Part shown: one piece after another, positions 46,672-59,300 of the stretch
How positions within the stretch are numbered: the stretch's first letter is position 1
Layout: every line of letters starts with the position of its first letter
Source of the DNA: Phorcus lineatus
Lineage: Eukaryota > Mollusca > Gastropoda > Trochida > Trochidae
Length of the DNA: 64,000 nt
Direction: 5' to 3'
Assembly (NCBI GenBank): GCA_921293015.1
Contig: OV121094.1
Span: 8,236,764-8,300,763, forward strand
Made by a program: the position numbers and the translations under genes
Notes under the pieces: generated by a model
Databases searched by the model: none
Seen by the model: only the letters and a program-made list of their open reading frames with translations
What the model was told of the DNA's origin: nothing

Positions 46672-46851
46672 CCTTCGTGCCAAACTAATGGAGACTTTTG
46701 AGGACCAATTCCTACACATAAGCTATCACTTGACAATTGCAGCTTGCATGAAACAGCGCTGTAGTGATATAATATTAAATGTAAAAACTATTTTACACAA
46801 CACATTTTATATATATATGTAAGAAAAAGTCTCCATTAATTTGGCACAAGG
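46672..46851. mobile_element. MITE with about 28-bp inverted ends
   Basis: CCTTCGTGCCAAACTAATGG, AGACTTTT at the left matches AAAAGTCTCC, ATTAATTTGGCACAAGG at the right as an inverted repeat with three mismatches. The 180-bp length and lack of coding sequence indicate a non-autonomous element, probably of the Tc1/mariner group judging by the ends. Confidence 0.8.
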
Positions 46852-47299
46852 GACACTGAACTGATAACAGATGATGAACTATATAGTTCATTAAAGCAGT
46901 CTTGTAAATCAACCGATTTAGTAACATACTAACATAGTATTAGCATTGTTATTGGACTAACCGAAGTTGCTGTCGGTTTCGCTTTCCTGGTTGTGAACAC
47001 AATTTTAAAAATCCCGATATCGTAGTTTATGCGGCGGATCTAATGCAACGTTGCGTTAAATACTTCCGGTCTTTGAACATCGACTTCAAAATCCTGGTCA
47101 GGTACATATTCTAAACGACTTACGAGGTAGATTACCTGAATTATCATCGAGAGATATGAAGTATCTGTGCATTCATTGTGTTTACGAAATATTTGTGTGC
47201 ACTAGTGCCTTTAAATTTCCGGCGAGTTCCCGAGATACGCACGTCCTGCACGTTTAGCACGTGCATTTCGCTTGCCATAACCGCTCTCGTGAGACCACG

Positions 47300-47373
47300 T
47301 GAGTATAAAGGATCTGAGTGAATATCTTCTCCAGTCGACGTCCTTGCAGTTGACTGTCAGCGTTCAAGAATGA
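47300..47373 (+). promoter_or_regulatory. TATA promoter and first exon ending ATGA
   Basis: CACGTGAGTATAAAGG (TATAAA at about 47,304) is followed about 30 bases later by TTCTCCAGTC, a plausible start region. A short leader leads to AAGAATGA|GTAAGT at 47,370-47,373. The only coding content would be the start codon plus one base (phase 1). An E-box-like CACGTG overlaps the TATA region. Joining this to the next exon would give a protein starting MTCEKTC, with no signal peptide, so a further 5' exon or another start is possible. Confidence 0.5.
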
Positions 47374-50300
47374 GTAAGTCTGAAATTTATTTTCCTACGA
47401 GAAATGTTTCGTAAATTGTTAAATGAATAATGCCTACTACAGTAGCAAGGAATCGGTCATATATTTATTTTATATAGGCGTCATTAATTTCTATTGTATA
47501 CATAGGAATATATGACGGGGCTACATCTATTGGGAGAGAATGGGTTGTTTGGGTTAATTATTACGGGTTTTATTTTGCTTTTAATGTGTAATCGATGTCT
47601 CATTTGTTCAAAGCCGATGGCCGAACACCCCGTGTAAATGTTCAAATTTGTTTTGTTGACGGTATATTTAATGACACAAAATGACAGTTTTTCTCTATCT
47701 CTTCCCATATTTATCATCTATGTCTAATTTGGTCTATGAACAGTCCCGTGTATTTCTGTTCATATGAAGATGTCGTTGAGGGATGCGTGTTTCTCCTGTT
47801 GGTGTTGTTTCGAGTGAACAGTTTGCCAGGTAAAATAAGATAAATAGATAAATACAACTAAAAAGCCTCAAAAGGAAAACCCGGCTCAAAACATTTCTCA
47901 TTAATATCGAAAAGGAAATGCTTGAGTATCTAATGCGTTGGGGGAGGGGAGAAAGGGAAGCGGGGTGAAGGGGAAAGAGGGCGGGGTAGTATTGTGTATT
48001 GTGCAGCATATTCTCATTAGTCCTGTCGTACTTATAACTTACTAAACATCTTTGTAATTATTTGTGGAGATGCATAATTAAATGAAGATATGTTTGGACA
48101 TTTTGGAATTAAGTCGAGTCAATTTGTCATAATCGTCCTGCTAGGTCTATGTATCCGTATAGCTCTCCAGTACCCTGAGCCAAATGACTCTTGATATTGT
48201 AAGAGCTTCGCAGAAACATACGCTGATCATTGTCAATATCTGATCGATTTACTTGCTATTCATTTGTTTGCAGCTTGTGAAAAGACATGTACTCCACCTC
48301 TGGTCCTTTATACCAAGACATGCGTGTGTCTTCCTAAATATGGTAAGTTTGACAACCAATGTATATGGTTTCAAATATACAGTAGTTTTACAATACATTT
48401 AAACTAGCCGTAATATGATACGTCCCTAGGCTCGTTATTACATCTAGAGAATCGCACACCAAGTCTGTGTCGCACAGGCCTGCGCGAACATCGGCAAAAC
48501 ATTAAAGCTGGCCCAGCACTTCCAACAGAGGTTCAATACGATTGTATCGTCGTTCTTAAGCACCTCTCCATTACAAAATTTCATTGCAGTAAATTGTGTT
48601 TTAAGATATGTTGGCAACGACAATTCTGTGCAGATATTGTTGACGAAATATTTATGTATTTATTGCATAAAGGGACATAGGATGTTGTTGGGGTCAAACT
48701 TAATAGATGGTGTTATTTGATAGAGTAGTACTGGTTGTTTCTGAAAATTAACATCTTAATGCATATCGGTTCAATATAGTGACAATAAACAGGTTAAAGT
48801 AGAGATTTGTGATCGAAAACCAGACAGTAGCGCGGGCCAATGATTCAAACGTAATTCTTCGGAAACTTTCAGACACAAGGAAAAATATAAGTTGGTAGTA
48901 CTTAATAGGTTATTTAGCTAACATAAAAGGTCATTTTACCAACGCCCATGTAACTGGGAGGAGAATTTTGTCTTGACACTTATTTGGTCGTTTTTCAATA
49001 ATTTTGTCATTTACGATATAAATTAAAACTTTATAAAGTCGATTTAAACATGACTACTTCCTGAGCAGAAACCTGAAATCCGCCTTACTTGAAAGGCATT
49101 TCTGGGATGACGAAGACGTCAAGACTGCCACAGAGGCGTGGTAAAGGGGCAACCCGAAAACTTTCACAAGAGGCATCAAAGCCTTAAAGAGAAGTTGTAT
49201 AAGTGTTTTGAGATGAAGGGTTATTATAATGAAAAATATAAGTAAAAAATTTATCATGCGAATTTGCTTTATATTGAAGTTGCAAAACTTATTGAACCTC
49301 CCTCATACTTCACAATTGAAATTTTAGTTGACATCACTGACAGCCGAACCTATATACAGTAGGACTCATTGAGCAATGACACAAGAAGGGTTAAAATGGT
49401 TTAAAGATACAACATAACATTAAAACGACCTCAGAGAAATACCAATTTGCCCACCCTCATTTTCTACCAATTGTAATGCAGCTTTAATTGTACATCCAAC
49501 CTTCAATGTATTTCCAAAAATGCACACATAAGGATGAAATAAAATTCAAGTAATTGGTAAATCAATATTCTTATAGCTTTTATTTTAATGCACAAGTCAT
49601 ATATGCACATTTACATGCCATGCCAGTTGAATGTCGGCCCTCGGGATGATCCAAAATGATCTCTGCTACATGCTGTATGGACAGAACACGCTCCATTCTG
49701 TAACAGTAACAGGTTTCTTTTTGCAGAAACTGAAACCTTTTTTGTCTCTCCCCATAAAGGAAATCTAGTCATAGAAACCTACGATAACCTCTGTTAGGAA
49801 TTGAGCACTTCCCTGGCCTTTGAGAGTTTGCCCAAGCAGCAAAAACGCCAAAACAAACACATAAAAAGTTTAAACTTTCAACAAATGAAAAAGCTTCTTG
49901 CATAGACAGTTTGTCACCGAAGCAGATGCAATAGTTCAGTCACTATACAATGTGACCGTCACCTGTGTGATGTTTGTGGAGTTCACAGTTGAATAATTCC
50001 TCGTTTTCCTGATAAACACAGAACTGGCCAAAGCTTGCCGAATGACTACTTTCGATTCGTTGTCGCTCATTGGGTCCAATCGAAGTTACTTGTGCAATCA
50101 GGCTTCTTAACTTCACCCAAAAGTTGGTTGAATGCCGGATGAAGGATTGTATGACTTGAGCTACCCGTTATTACAGAATGGAAACCTTCATGTTTTTGAA
50201 GATCCTTGCAAAATAACAAGGTCACGAGATTTTCAATGGTTTGAAAAATTATCTGCAAAACGTTTGAGTTAGGAATACATTACTCGCCATATATATGCAA

Positions 50301-53300
50301 CATTTTGTGTCTTCGTCCATGTTTTTTCCATATATCAGTTCATGATAAAGTGACATCTCTCTTTCGATCAACTGTGAAGTCATGTTATGATTCTGAGCTA
50401 GTGTAAGTAATTGAAAGAATGTTTTACTTTCAGGTTGACGCCTACCATTCTAAATCATGTGTTAAGTGACTTTGAATTTGTATTAGCAAAGGGGTATTCA
50501 GTATGAGGTTTCAGTATATATTATCAAGCGAATATTGTCCACACAAGTTAGCCTTTGACAAGTAAGTTCGTGTTTTTTACAAAATGCACAATATTGTTTA
50601 ACCTTTTTGTTTTCCCATCATTGATGAGAGCATTTTCAGTCAAAACGAATAATGTCAATCGGGATTTTTTCCGTCATCTGAATTGATTTTTACCACTTGC
50701 AATGATGATTGACAATGAGATTTTAGACAAAACAATGAAAATAAAGAAACAAACATCCTGCCCCATGCAGGGTTACAGTCACAAATCTGTATGTAGGAAA
50801 AAGTAGACAGAGTCGTTTTCTACATGATTTTATTCAAATAGAGTTCAGAGAAGACATTGTGTACAAATACGTAAATAGTTTAAATGATGCTGAAATTTAC
50901 CAAAAAGGAAACGGATAAAACGACTAGAAATAAAAGGAATCAATAAATAGACCAATCATAAAACCGAAAACAATTTTGGAAACATAAACTTTTTTGCGTT
51001 TCATAAATTCAGTCAGTAGGAGTCCGAAAATAATTTCAGTCTCTTTTTTTGCATTAGATTTATCTGTTTATTTACATAAGAACCAATTATGACACCAATC
51101 AACTTAACACTATTAGCGAAAATATAACGTCTTGTGATAATTTCATGCATGTCTCTGTGCTCATGTTGAACCTCAAAATCTAAAACTTGTTTATAAATGG
51201 TAGGGCGTGGTTTGCCCGTTACACGTTATTCAAAACGTCTAGGAGTGACAATCCTTTGAGCTTTCCAATCACTATAAAGCTTAAACGTTGAAACCATAAA
51301 CATGTACGATATGACATCAGCAGTTCGTCATAGTTTAGTTGTCTGTCTATGATCATTGAGCAATCGTATAGCTCAGAGTCAACCTGTCAGTTGTACATAT
51401 ATTCAGAGCGACAGATAGACAGTAATAGCATTTGCCGTCCATGACTGATAATGTATCCCAAAAAAAGCTTCTGTTTTTAACACGCGTGTGGAGCAGCCAC
51501 ATCTTAGGTTTGTTCACTTGTAGCGGTAGTGGTGAAGAAAGTAGTATGGGGTGTGTGGATTGAGCATATATGAGAGGCATTTGCTGTTAAGTTCGATATG
51601 AAAAGTTCATGTAATGAAATCCCTATTGAGTAGGAACCTGCTACAGAAATCTCTGACTCCATTCCTCGAACGCTTTCTCACACTTGCCGGCATCCTTCGA
51701 CTCCATGCCTATTGTTTCGATGAGCCAACTGCGGAATCCTCGAGGGTCCTTGAGGTATTGTCCATAGAGCTGAGTAGCCTGAAACGATTCCAATGTATGT
51801 AAAGAATTATATTAGCAATTTAGAATGCGAAATTTGTCATTCTTTTTTTATATCAGCATTAAAACTTAAACAGTGAATCGATCGCTGAGTGGTTATAATG
51901 AAGATATCGCTTGGCATTTTACGCGGAAGGGATTCATTGACTTTTCAATATTTTTCCTGTATTTTTCCACATTCATGTGTCATCTCGGCGCACTTTACCT
52001 CAGTATAATGGTGCTTCTCCAGTAGGTCACGACTGGTATCTGCAATTCCCGTCACTTTGGTTACTGGTTTTCCCTTCATGGAATTATCAGTAAAGTCAAT
52101 GTGCTTTTTGGTTACTGATTCCCTCTTTGGTGCCGCTGCCATGGTCTGTTTAACATTAAAATTACATGATGTGTATAATGAAGTGAAAAAGAGAGTTTTA
52201 TCTACACGTACATTGGCCTCGGACTTCAACATTCTAGCTTTCAGGGCTTAAGATGGGGGTTACGTAACAGGACAAATAACATAATAACAAACCTTCATTT
52301 GACTCTTATAAGGGGTGTTAATGTTAAACTGTACAACAACTTGAACACATTTTCATTAAGTACTAACTGGCAAAATAACCTGTCATAAGTGCAAAATCAG
52401 GCCAATTGCAAAATGTCGGAAAGATTCATTTCTTTTATTTCGGTGTATAGGCCATCGACCAATGTACAATACCCACGAGTCATTTCAGTCTTGTTGAGAA
52501 GACAATGGCACGTAAGTTGATAACATGGCTAATGTAATGACATTTGTCTATAAGCAACATCTTCCCCCGCAAGGTGATAATGTATCGGTCTTGCTGTTGA
52601 AGAGGCTGTATGACGACATTGGGTTTCACCAGTAATGTCATGGAGAGGGAAGACCATCTGAAGTGGCTCCAATATTTTTTGAGAGCCTGTCTGTAGCAAA
52701 TTTGACAATAGACCCTGCTGGGTGTGAATTTGGAAATGCTCTAGTTCCATTTTTAGGACAAAGGCAAATACAGCCAGTTAGAACCTATGTCTTCTGCCCT
52801 TTTTACATGCACTCTTTACTCCTAGAAGTATATTTTCATCACAAGAGAATTTTTGCGCTTTGTGAAGAAGAATTTTTTTTTGTGCCTCGGAGTGTGGCAC
52901 CAGCCAAGTTACCCATAGACCTTCAACATATGGTTTCTAGAACCATGTATTGGCTCGCATCAATTTCTGAATACAGAACTATCGGTAACGTATTTGGAGT
53001 TTGAACTGCAACTGTTTGGAGATGTGTACACAATGTGTGTACTGCTATAGCTGAAAATCTCCTCCACTGATGTTTCTTTCCCAACCGGTGAACTTCAGAA
53101 TGTAATTAAAGGATTTGAACAGCAATAGGGTTTTCCAAACTGTGGAGGGGCAATAGTTGGCACCCACATTCCAATATTGGCACCATTTGAGGCTCATGGT
53201 GATTAACTCAATCGTAAGGGATGGTATTCATTAATCCGACAGGCAACCTGTGGTTACAAGTACATCATTACTGATGTCAGTGTCTCTTCAAGATCTCTTC

Positions 53301-56300
53301 TCCTGTTGGCTGAAAAACATTAACTCTCAGGATAAGGATGTAAGCAATGCCAGTAGTTCTTTTTGGTGATGCCGCTTATCCACTCAAAACCTGGTAACTG
53401 AATCCATACAGCCACATACAGAACTGGGTTCTCTCAAATGAAAACAAACATTAATAATGTTACGATAACTTATTGAGATCTTTACGGTACTCAAGTAAAT
53501 CAGAGTGCTCTCCCTTGTACTTCCTGTGTATGGCGGCTACCTCAATACACGTCATGTTGAACAGTCAACATCGTTTGTCATTTACTCGGTACCTGGGACC
53601 AACAGATATCGAAACAAATAACACAACCTTTTAACCTTGAGAAACTTTGTCAACTATAAATCAAAAGACGAATGACAATGAATTGTTAATGCCCAATGAC
53701 CATGTCCATGAAGGATCTGCCTCCATCAAATGATGTAGATTGGCCATGGTTAGAGCGTGTCGGCGTGTGGTAACTTGTCGAGGGCTCGTACATGTTGACT
53801 TGACGGTGTTCCGCAGCTTTGGTTGACTCATCCTGCCGAGCATCATCGCCATCATCTTATATATTGGTGCTGTCGCTCCTCCTGCTTCTCTTCACGTCTC
53901 TGCAGACGCTCTTCACGTCTCTGGCGCTCTTCACTCTAGCTTTAGTTTCTCCAATTCTATATTTCATTTCAATGTCTGCTTTTTTCGTCTTATGAGCAAC
54001 AAGCGTAGTTTCTAGCTTGTTATTGCTCTCAACAAAGCCCTACATCACTGTTAAAAGAACTGATTCTATTTTTGTTTTCCTTGGTTTTAATTTTGTCTCT
54101 AAGTTTCTCTTTCCCCATCTTCGTTTCTTGGTTCTTCATTTTTGCTGATGTCAATTGGTCCATAAGGCTCGTCAACTGGTCAATCAACCTTAGTGTTGTC
54201 TTCCTCATCATGTCGAATTTCTAGGTTTCAGTCTGACCAAATTAAAAGCAGACATTCTGTTTCAGTTTCAGTCGAAGATAATACACGTTTGTTTCCTTTT
54301 GGCCGGCATTTCTAAGTTATCAGTTGAAGATTTCAAGTCAAACAGGCTCGAAGACATAAGAAATTAAAATGAAACAGATGTTGCAGACAGCGGTTCCCGA
54401 CGATCTATAAAGAAATGATGCAATATTATGTCTAGTTTTGGGATGCTGCAGTTTGCTTACAGGAGTAAACACAAAACCTGTTTCCATGACATGATTACTT
54501 ACAGGAGCCAAAGTAAATATACTTTGACTTTACCTCTTGGGGTGGAGTATTTTACTCCTAGGAGCAAATATACTCCTGTAAAGGGACCGTTTACATGGCA
54601 TGTTTACTCCCTGTAAGTGTATACAGCTGCATACCGCAAGTTCTGTCTTTGAGACAAGACCACTATCTGATTATTTCGCTGCAATTGGTCGAAAGTCAAG
54701 GTAAAAGCCTTACCCCTTTAAATCCTTTTGACATGCCCATGATCGAGGTCAAAGGTCAAGGTCGCGAGTTATGAAATCCACCAAAAAAACCTTAGAATCT
54801 TTGTGTGATAAAACTACTTCATACGAAACATATAAACTATGGAGAAGTGCTAATATTTGAAAGTTATTAATCTTCAATTGATCAAAGGTCAAGGTCCCGG
54901 CGAGGTCACGACTTAAGAATAGTTTTGTGAAAATGCTTTATTTCATCTGTTTACACTTGTAGTCATAACATGATTGTTGTACGGAATGCAATCTTGGTCG
55001 TTTTGCGGGATTCAAACCTCCCTCTTTGGATCCACCACTGCACAGTTCTACAAATGTACCTGTCAGTCAGTTATCATTTTTTGGTGCAATTGTTTATGTT
55101 TATGTCACAGTTGATTTATTTATCTGCCCCCATTCAGAGAAATACTTTTCTTTTTTTTTAAATAAGTAAAAGAAATGAATTCCTATGAAGTCACCATAGT
55201 AAACCTTCCTCCCTCAGTCTTACACGACTCTAGCGGAGATTTACAATGATGGCTATGAGATTGTCCCGCATGAACATTATTCATAGATTTGTGACCTTAA
55301 ATGTCAAAAGTCTTGATGATGAGTTTTAAATCAAATTTAGAAAGTGTTATGTAGGGATATTAGGAAAAAGATATCGATTAATTCAGGAAATTTAATATCG
55401 TGTAATGCATTTCCAAGTTCCGCTTTTCGTCTCAATCTTCGATAACTATATTGACGTCCATGAAAACACATTAAATAAAAACTACTTCAATGTTCCAGTC
55501 ATCCTGCGAGTATCTGATAATTCTGATAATTCGTCCTTTATGGCCAGAAAGGGAACAATTATCGGTTGATAAAGACATTTGTACCGGCTGGAAGTGTTTT
55601 ACGGAGACAGTAGTCGGGTTTTCGAGTGACTCAAGTCACGTCGTCAAACGTTATCGGTCAGCTGCCTCAGTATTGACCAGTTGATATCGCTTGGTAAATT
55701 TGACAGCAATTCCCCAATTTAGTACGGGTAGAAACGAAAATCACCCCTTCCAAATAATGGGCTGGTCGAGATGATATAAGGCAATGTTAGAAGCTTGGAA
55801 AGGGAGTTCGTTCTGGAAGGCGTAGAAGTAGGAACAATTTAGAAGTCCACCGGAGTCGGGCATTCCCGCCGACCGGCCGATCCGTATGCTAAGGAAGCGA
55901 AACCAAAGAGGGACACGGTGGGGTAATTTCGTATCGCTTAAGTTAGAATAAGTTAAGATAGAATGAAGAAATAGAAGAATGAAAACCGATCACAAAAGAG
56001 GATATTGCAGTATTGTGAATTAAAATCTAAGTGGAATTAATGTTATGTACGCTTTGAATGTTTTTGTAATCAAAGTTATGAAAAATGTCTTCAAATCGTT
56101 AATTGGTACCTCTTGCCAAGCGAGTTCTATCCCTAATTGAAAGTTACGGCTAGACTAAATAGTAACGTAAGGAACGATACTTACAACAAAAGCTTTTTAA
56201 GAACTTGGATTAATCCATATTATTTATCATTCTGCAAGTATGTATGCGCATTGAGCATAAGCCTTGTTTATGAAGGTGTGCGCTATATAAGTACTCATTA

Positions 56301-59300
56301 TTATAATTATTAATATTATTATGAATTCTTTTGACATTTGCGCATCAGAGGTCAAAGCTTAAAATCACAAATTCTTAAATCAATATAAATTTACTATCCC
56401 GCAGTTTCCCGCAAATAATTTTCTATTTTAGAAACCCTTTCGGTTAAATCGGTCAGTTCTCATCACTCCGATCTGAATGGTTGAGGGTGAGGACTTGGTG
56501 CTTTGCAGCCAGTGCAGCTGAATGATTACATGATAATGCTATAAAGATCGCGGATTCTAAAATACGGTAGGTGCCCAGTTTTGTCTCAGTAAAAGAAACA
56601 AACCCTGAAACACCCGCTCTCCCCGACCTCTCAAAACCTTTGGATCTGCCTCAGGCTATCATAAATCGATTTTTTTTCTTGGAACATTCTTACGTGTACA
56701 TACTGTGAACAGGTTATAATGATAATACTTAAACACGGTGTCGCATCATTTAACTGACAGACACTGGAAAATTCCGATAGCTTTGTATTAGCAGGTCGAT
56801 AATTGCGAATCTGATAATTGTGTACATTATTATATAAGGAAACTCATATTTAACTCATTTCGAATTGCCGACATGAAAATTAAATGTTAATGTAAATGAC
56901 CCAAAGGACCCCACTGTAATAATGAACGAGAAATAATCCATACTTGTTGTAGGAAGCTAAGAATTATAGTATAGTATAGGTAAGTTAGTCTTAATAACAC
57001 CCCCCCCCCCCCCCATTGTTAGATAAATAAGAAAAGTATTCCACTCACGATTTGCAATCCTAACATCCAAAGCTTTTCAACCTCTCGTTCCAAATAGTTT
57101 AACATGGTTACCGTTGGTAAGGTATATCGACCATCTCACAGCATTCATTTTCGATAAAGCTTGAAGGGCCACAGTACGTTGTTGGAGTCAAATGTGCCAA
57201 ACATCATAGTGTTATTTCATCAAGAAGTGGTTGTTTCCAAAAATTAGCATCTTGGTACTTATGAGTTCAGTATAGTGACAATAAAACAGGTCTCGATTTG
57301 TGATCGAAAACCGGACAGTGACGCGCAACTCAAATGTAATTTACAGCAGACACAAATGTAAATATGGATTGGTATGACTTGGGACTTAACTAAAATGTAA
57401 TGTAAAATGTACGTAGAATTTCAACGTCCTAACATTTATATGGCCGGGTTTTTTTCATTATTAATTGTATACTTAAAAGCAGAAATTGGGAATTTTGGAG
57501 ATAAGGGTGTGATTAAGGTAGGCGATTTGAGCTTGATTGAGGACATACGGTAATTTGGCTCTTATTTAAGGAAAAAAATCCTTAATCATACTGTCAGGCC
57601 AGTCGTCTATCTAGACATCCTTGACCCGTTCTGTCTCCGGGCAAAACGATGAGAGCGCGTGAGTTTTACCCCGAGACGGGATGCGTTCGAGAGGATGACG
57701 TTCTTGCTCTTTTCGACCACTTCCGAGTTTTTGTTTGTACTGTATTGGAGATTATAAGATTCTGATGCTATTCTATAATTTACGACTACTTTTATTGTGA
57801 AGTGCTGCCCGGCTGTTCCAAGACGGATCCACCTGAATGTGCCCGAGTCATAAAGGCTGGGTTCTGTAACACGTTTGCCTATATGGTGGCCTGCGCTAAC
57901 GGCTGTAAATGGTGTGGTACGTATTGTAGTGGTAGCGATACTCCTTGCAGTCTGTATAGAGAAAAAGGTTTTAAAACATCAAATTGGGAATTCTAGAAAT
58001 CTACTGAGAAATGTTAATTAGCGTAAGCAACGTCTGCAATTAAGAAATCGAGGCTGATGGTACTTCAAGCCCTATAAATGTTTCAAAGATTTTTCAGTTG
58101 ATGTTCATTATTGGTGTACAGTATTTGAATTTAAGCCCCGATTCTTAGTTTTAGATACGTTTCAGGTTTTAAAGTCTTAACTTGCGGGTTGATATTGGCT
58201 TATATTTTTCAGCATAATCAACTAACAAATCCAAATGCATGTTCATCGGTATAATTTCATTTGTAAAACGTTTTTCAGACAAAGATTATGTTGCGCCTCC
58301 TTCTGACGAATGGGTTCATTTCTTTAAACCAGATAAAACTGAAACAGACTTGTTCGGTACGTATGATCTTTTCATGAAATATTCCTCTCAAAGGTGTCGC
58401 TCTCTATACAACGGGTACTCGCGTACTGTGACCCATGTGACCCGCTTGTAAAAGTTAACGTTTGAAATTTGCTTGATTAGACAAAGGGGAGAGGATGTTA
58501 ATCTAAACTTGCTATCCTCGCCTTTTCCATTAGCACGTTTGGCTTCGGATCAGGAGGTCCGGACTTCAAATCTCGACAGGGGCTCGACAACTGTGTTTAA
58601 AGTGCACTGCTACACTGAAATGCAGCGCAGGACCACCCATGGTTAGCTATTCCAGCCAGTTTCACTGCAATACATAGCTATAATGGCTTTAGGGCTTTAA
58701 GCCTACACTAAAAGGAACGGTGATATAAGTGAAATGATATTTAAAGGCGTTAAATCCAAAAAAGCCTGGCAGTTGGTAAACATTAAGTTTCTAGCCATAG
58801 CCGCCAACTGAACAGAAAGTCTTTTGGTTGGACTTGAATTATAAACATACAATTCGGGTCCTTGGCACTGATTTCAGAAGTGAGTCGGCTGCATTTGTTG
58901 TGGCTCGGTATACTAGGTGGCATGGACTTGAGCATTCTGCTTAATCAGCGTATATGAATCCGCCCTCACTCCTTCCTAATACCTGATCTCTTTCAAGCCC
59001 AAACCCTCGTATTGCTAGCTTTCTAAGCAGCCAATGAGACGGCTTGCATTCAGCAACAGCGGCACAACCCAGATGGAAAAATCCGTTGAATTTAAGTTAG
59101 TAGCTTTAAGCTCCTGAATTAACATTTGATTGGCTGAAAAATAAGCAGGTGAGCATAGCCACGAATTTCATGCCGCCAGTCATACGAGGGATTTCAGGAG
59201 GGAGAGCGGATTCATATACGCTGCTTTAGCAGGATGGGACTTGAGATACAGGACTTGGAAGGCTCGAGTGGGGAGATTATGTTCACGAAGTCGGTATTCA

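Noticed and set aside
47751-47829. Plus-strand hydrophobic segment GCVFLLLVLFRVNS before GTAAAA, considered as a missing signal-peptide exon for the modular gene
   Set aside because: Its frame has no Met and its entry phase does not match the ATGA exon at 47,370.
47734-48009. 91-residue minus-strand frame with a hydrophobic stretch
   Set aside because: It lies in an intron, antisense to the modular gene, and has no splice or promoter context or recognisable domain.
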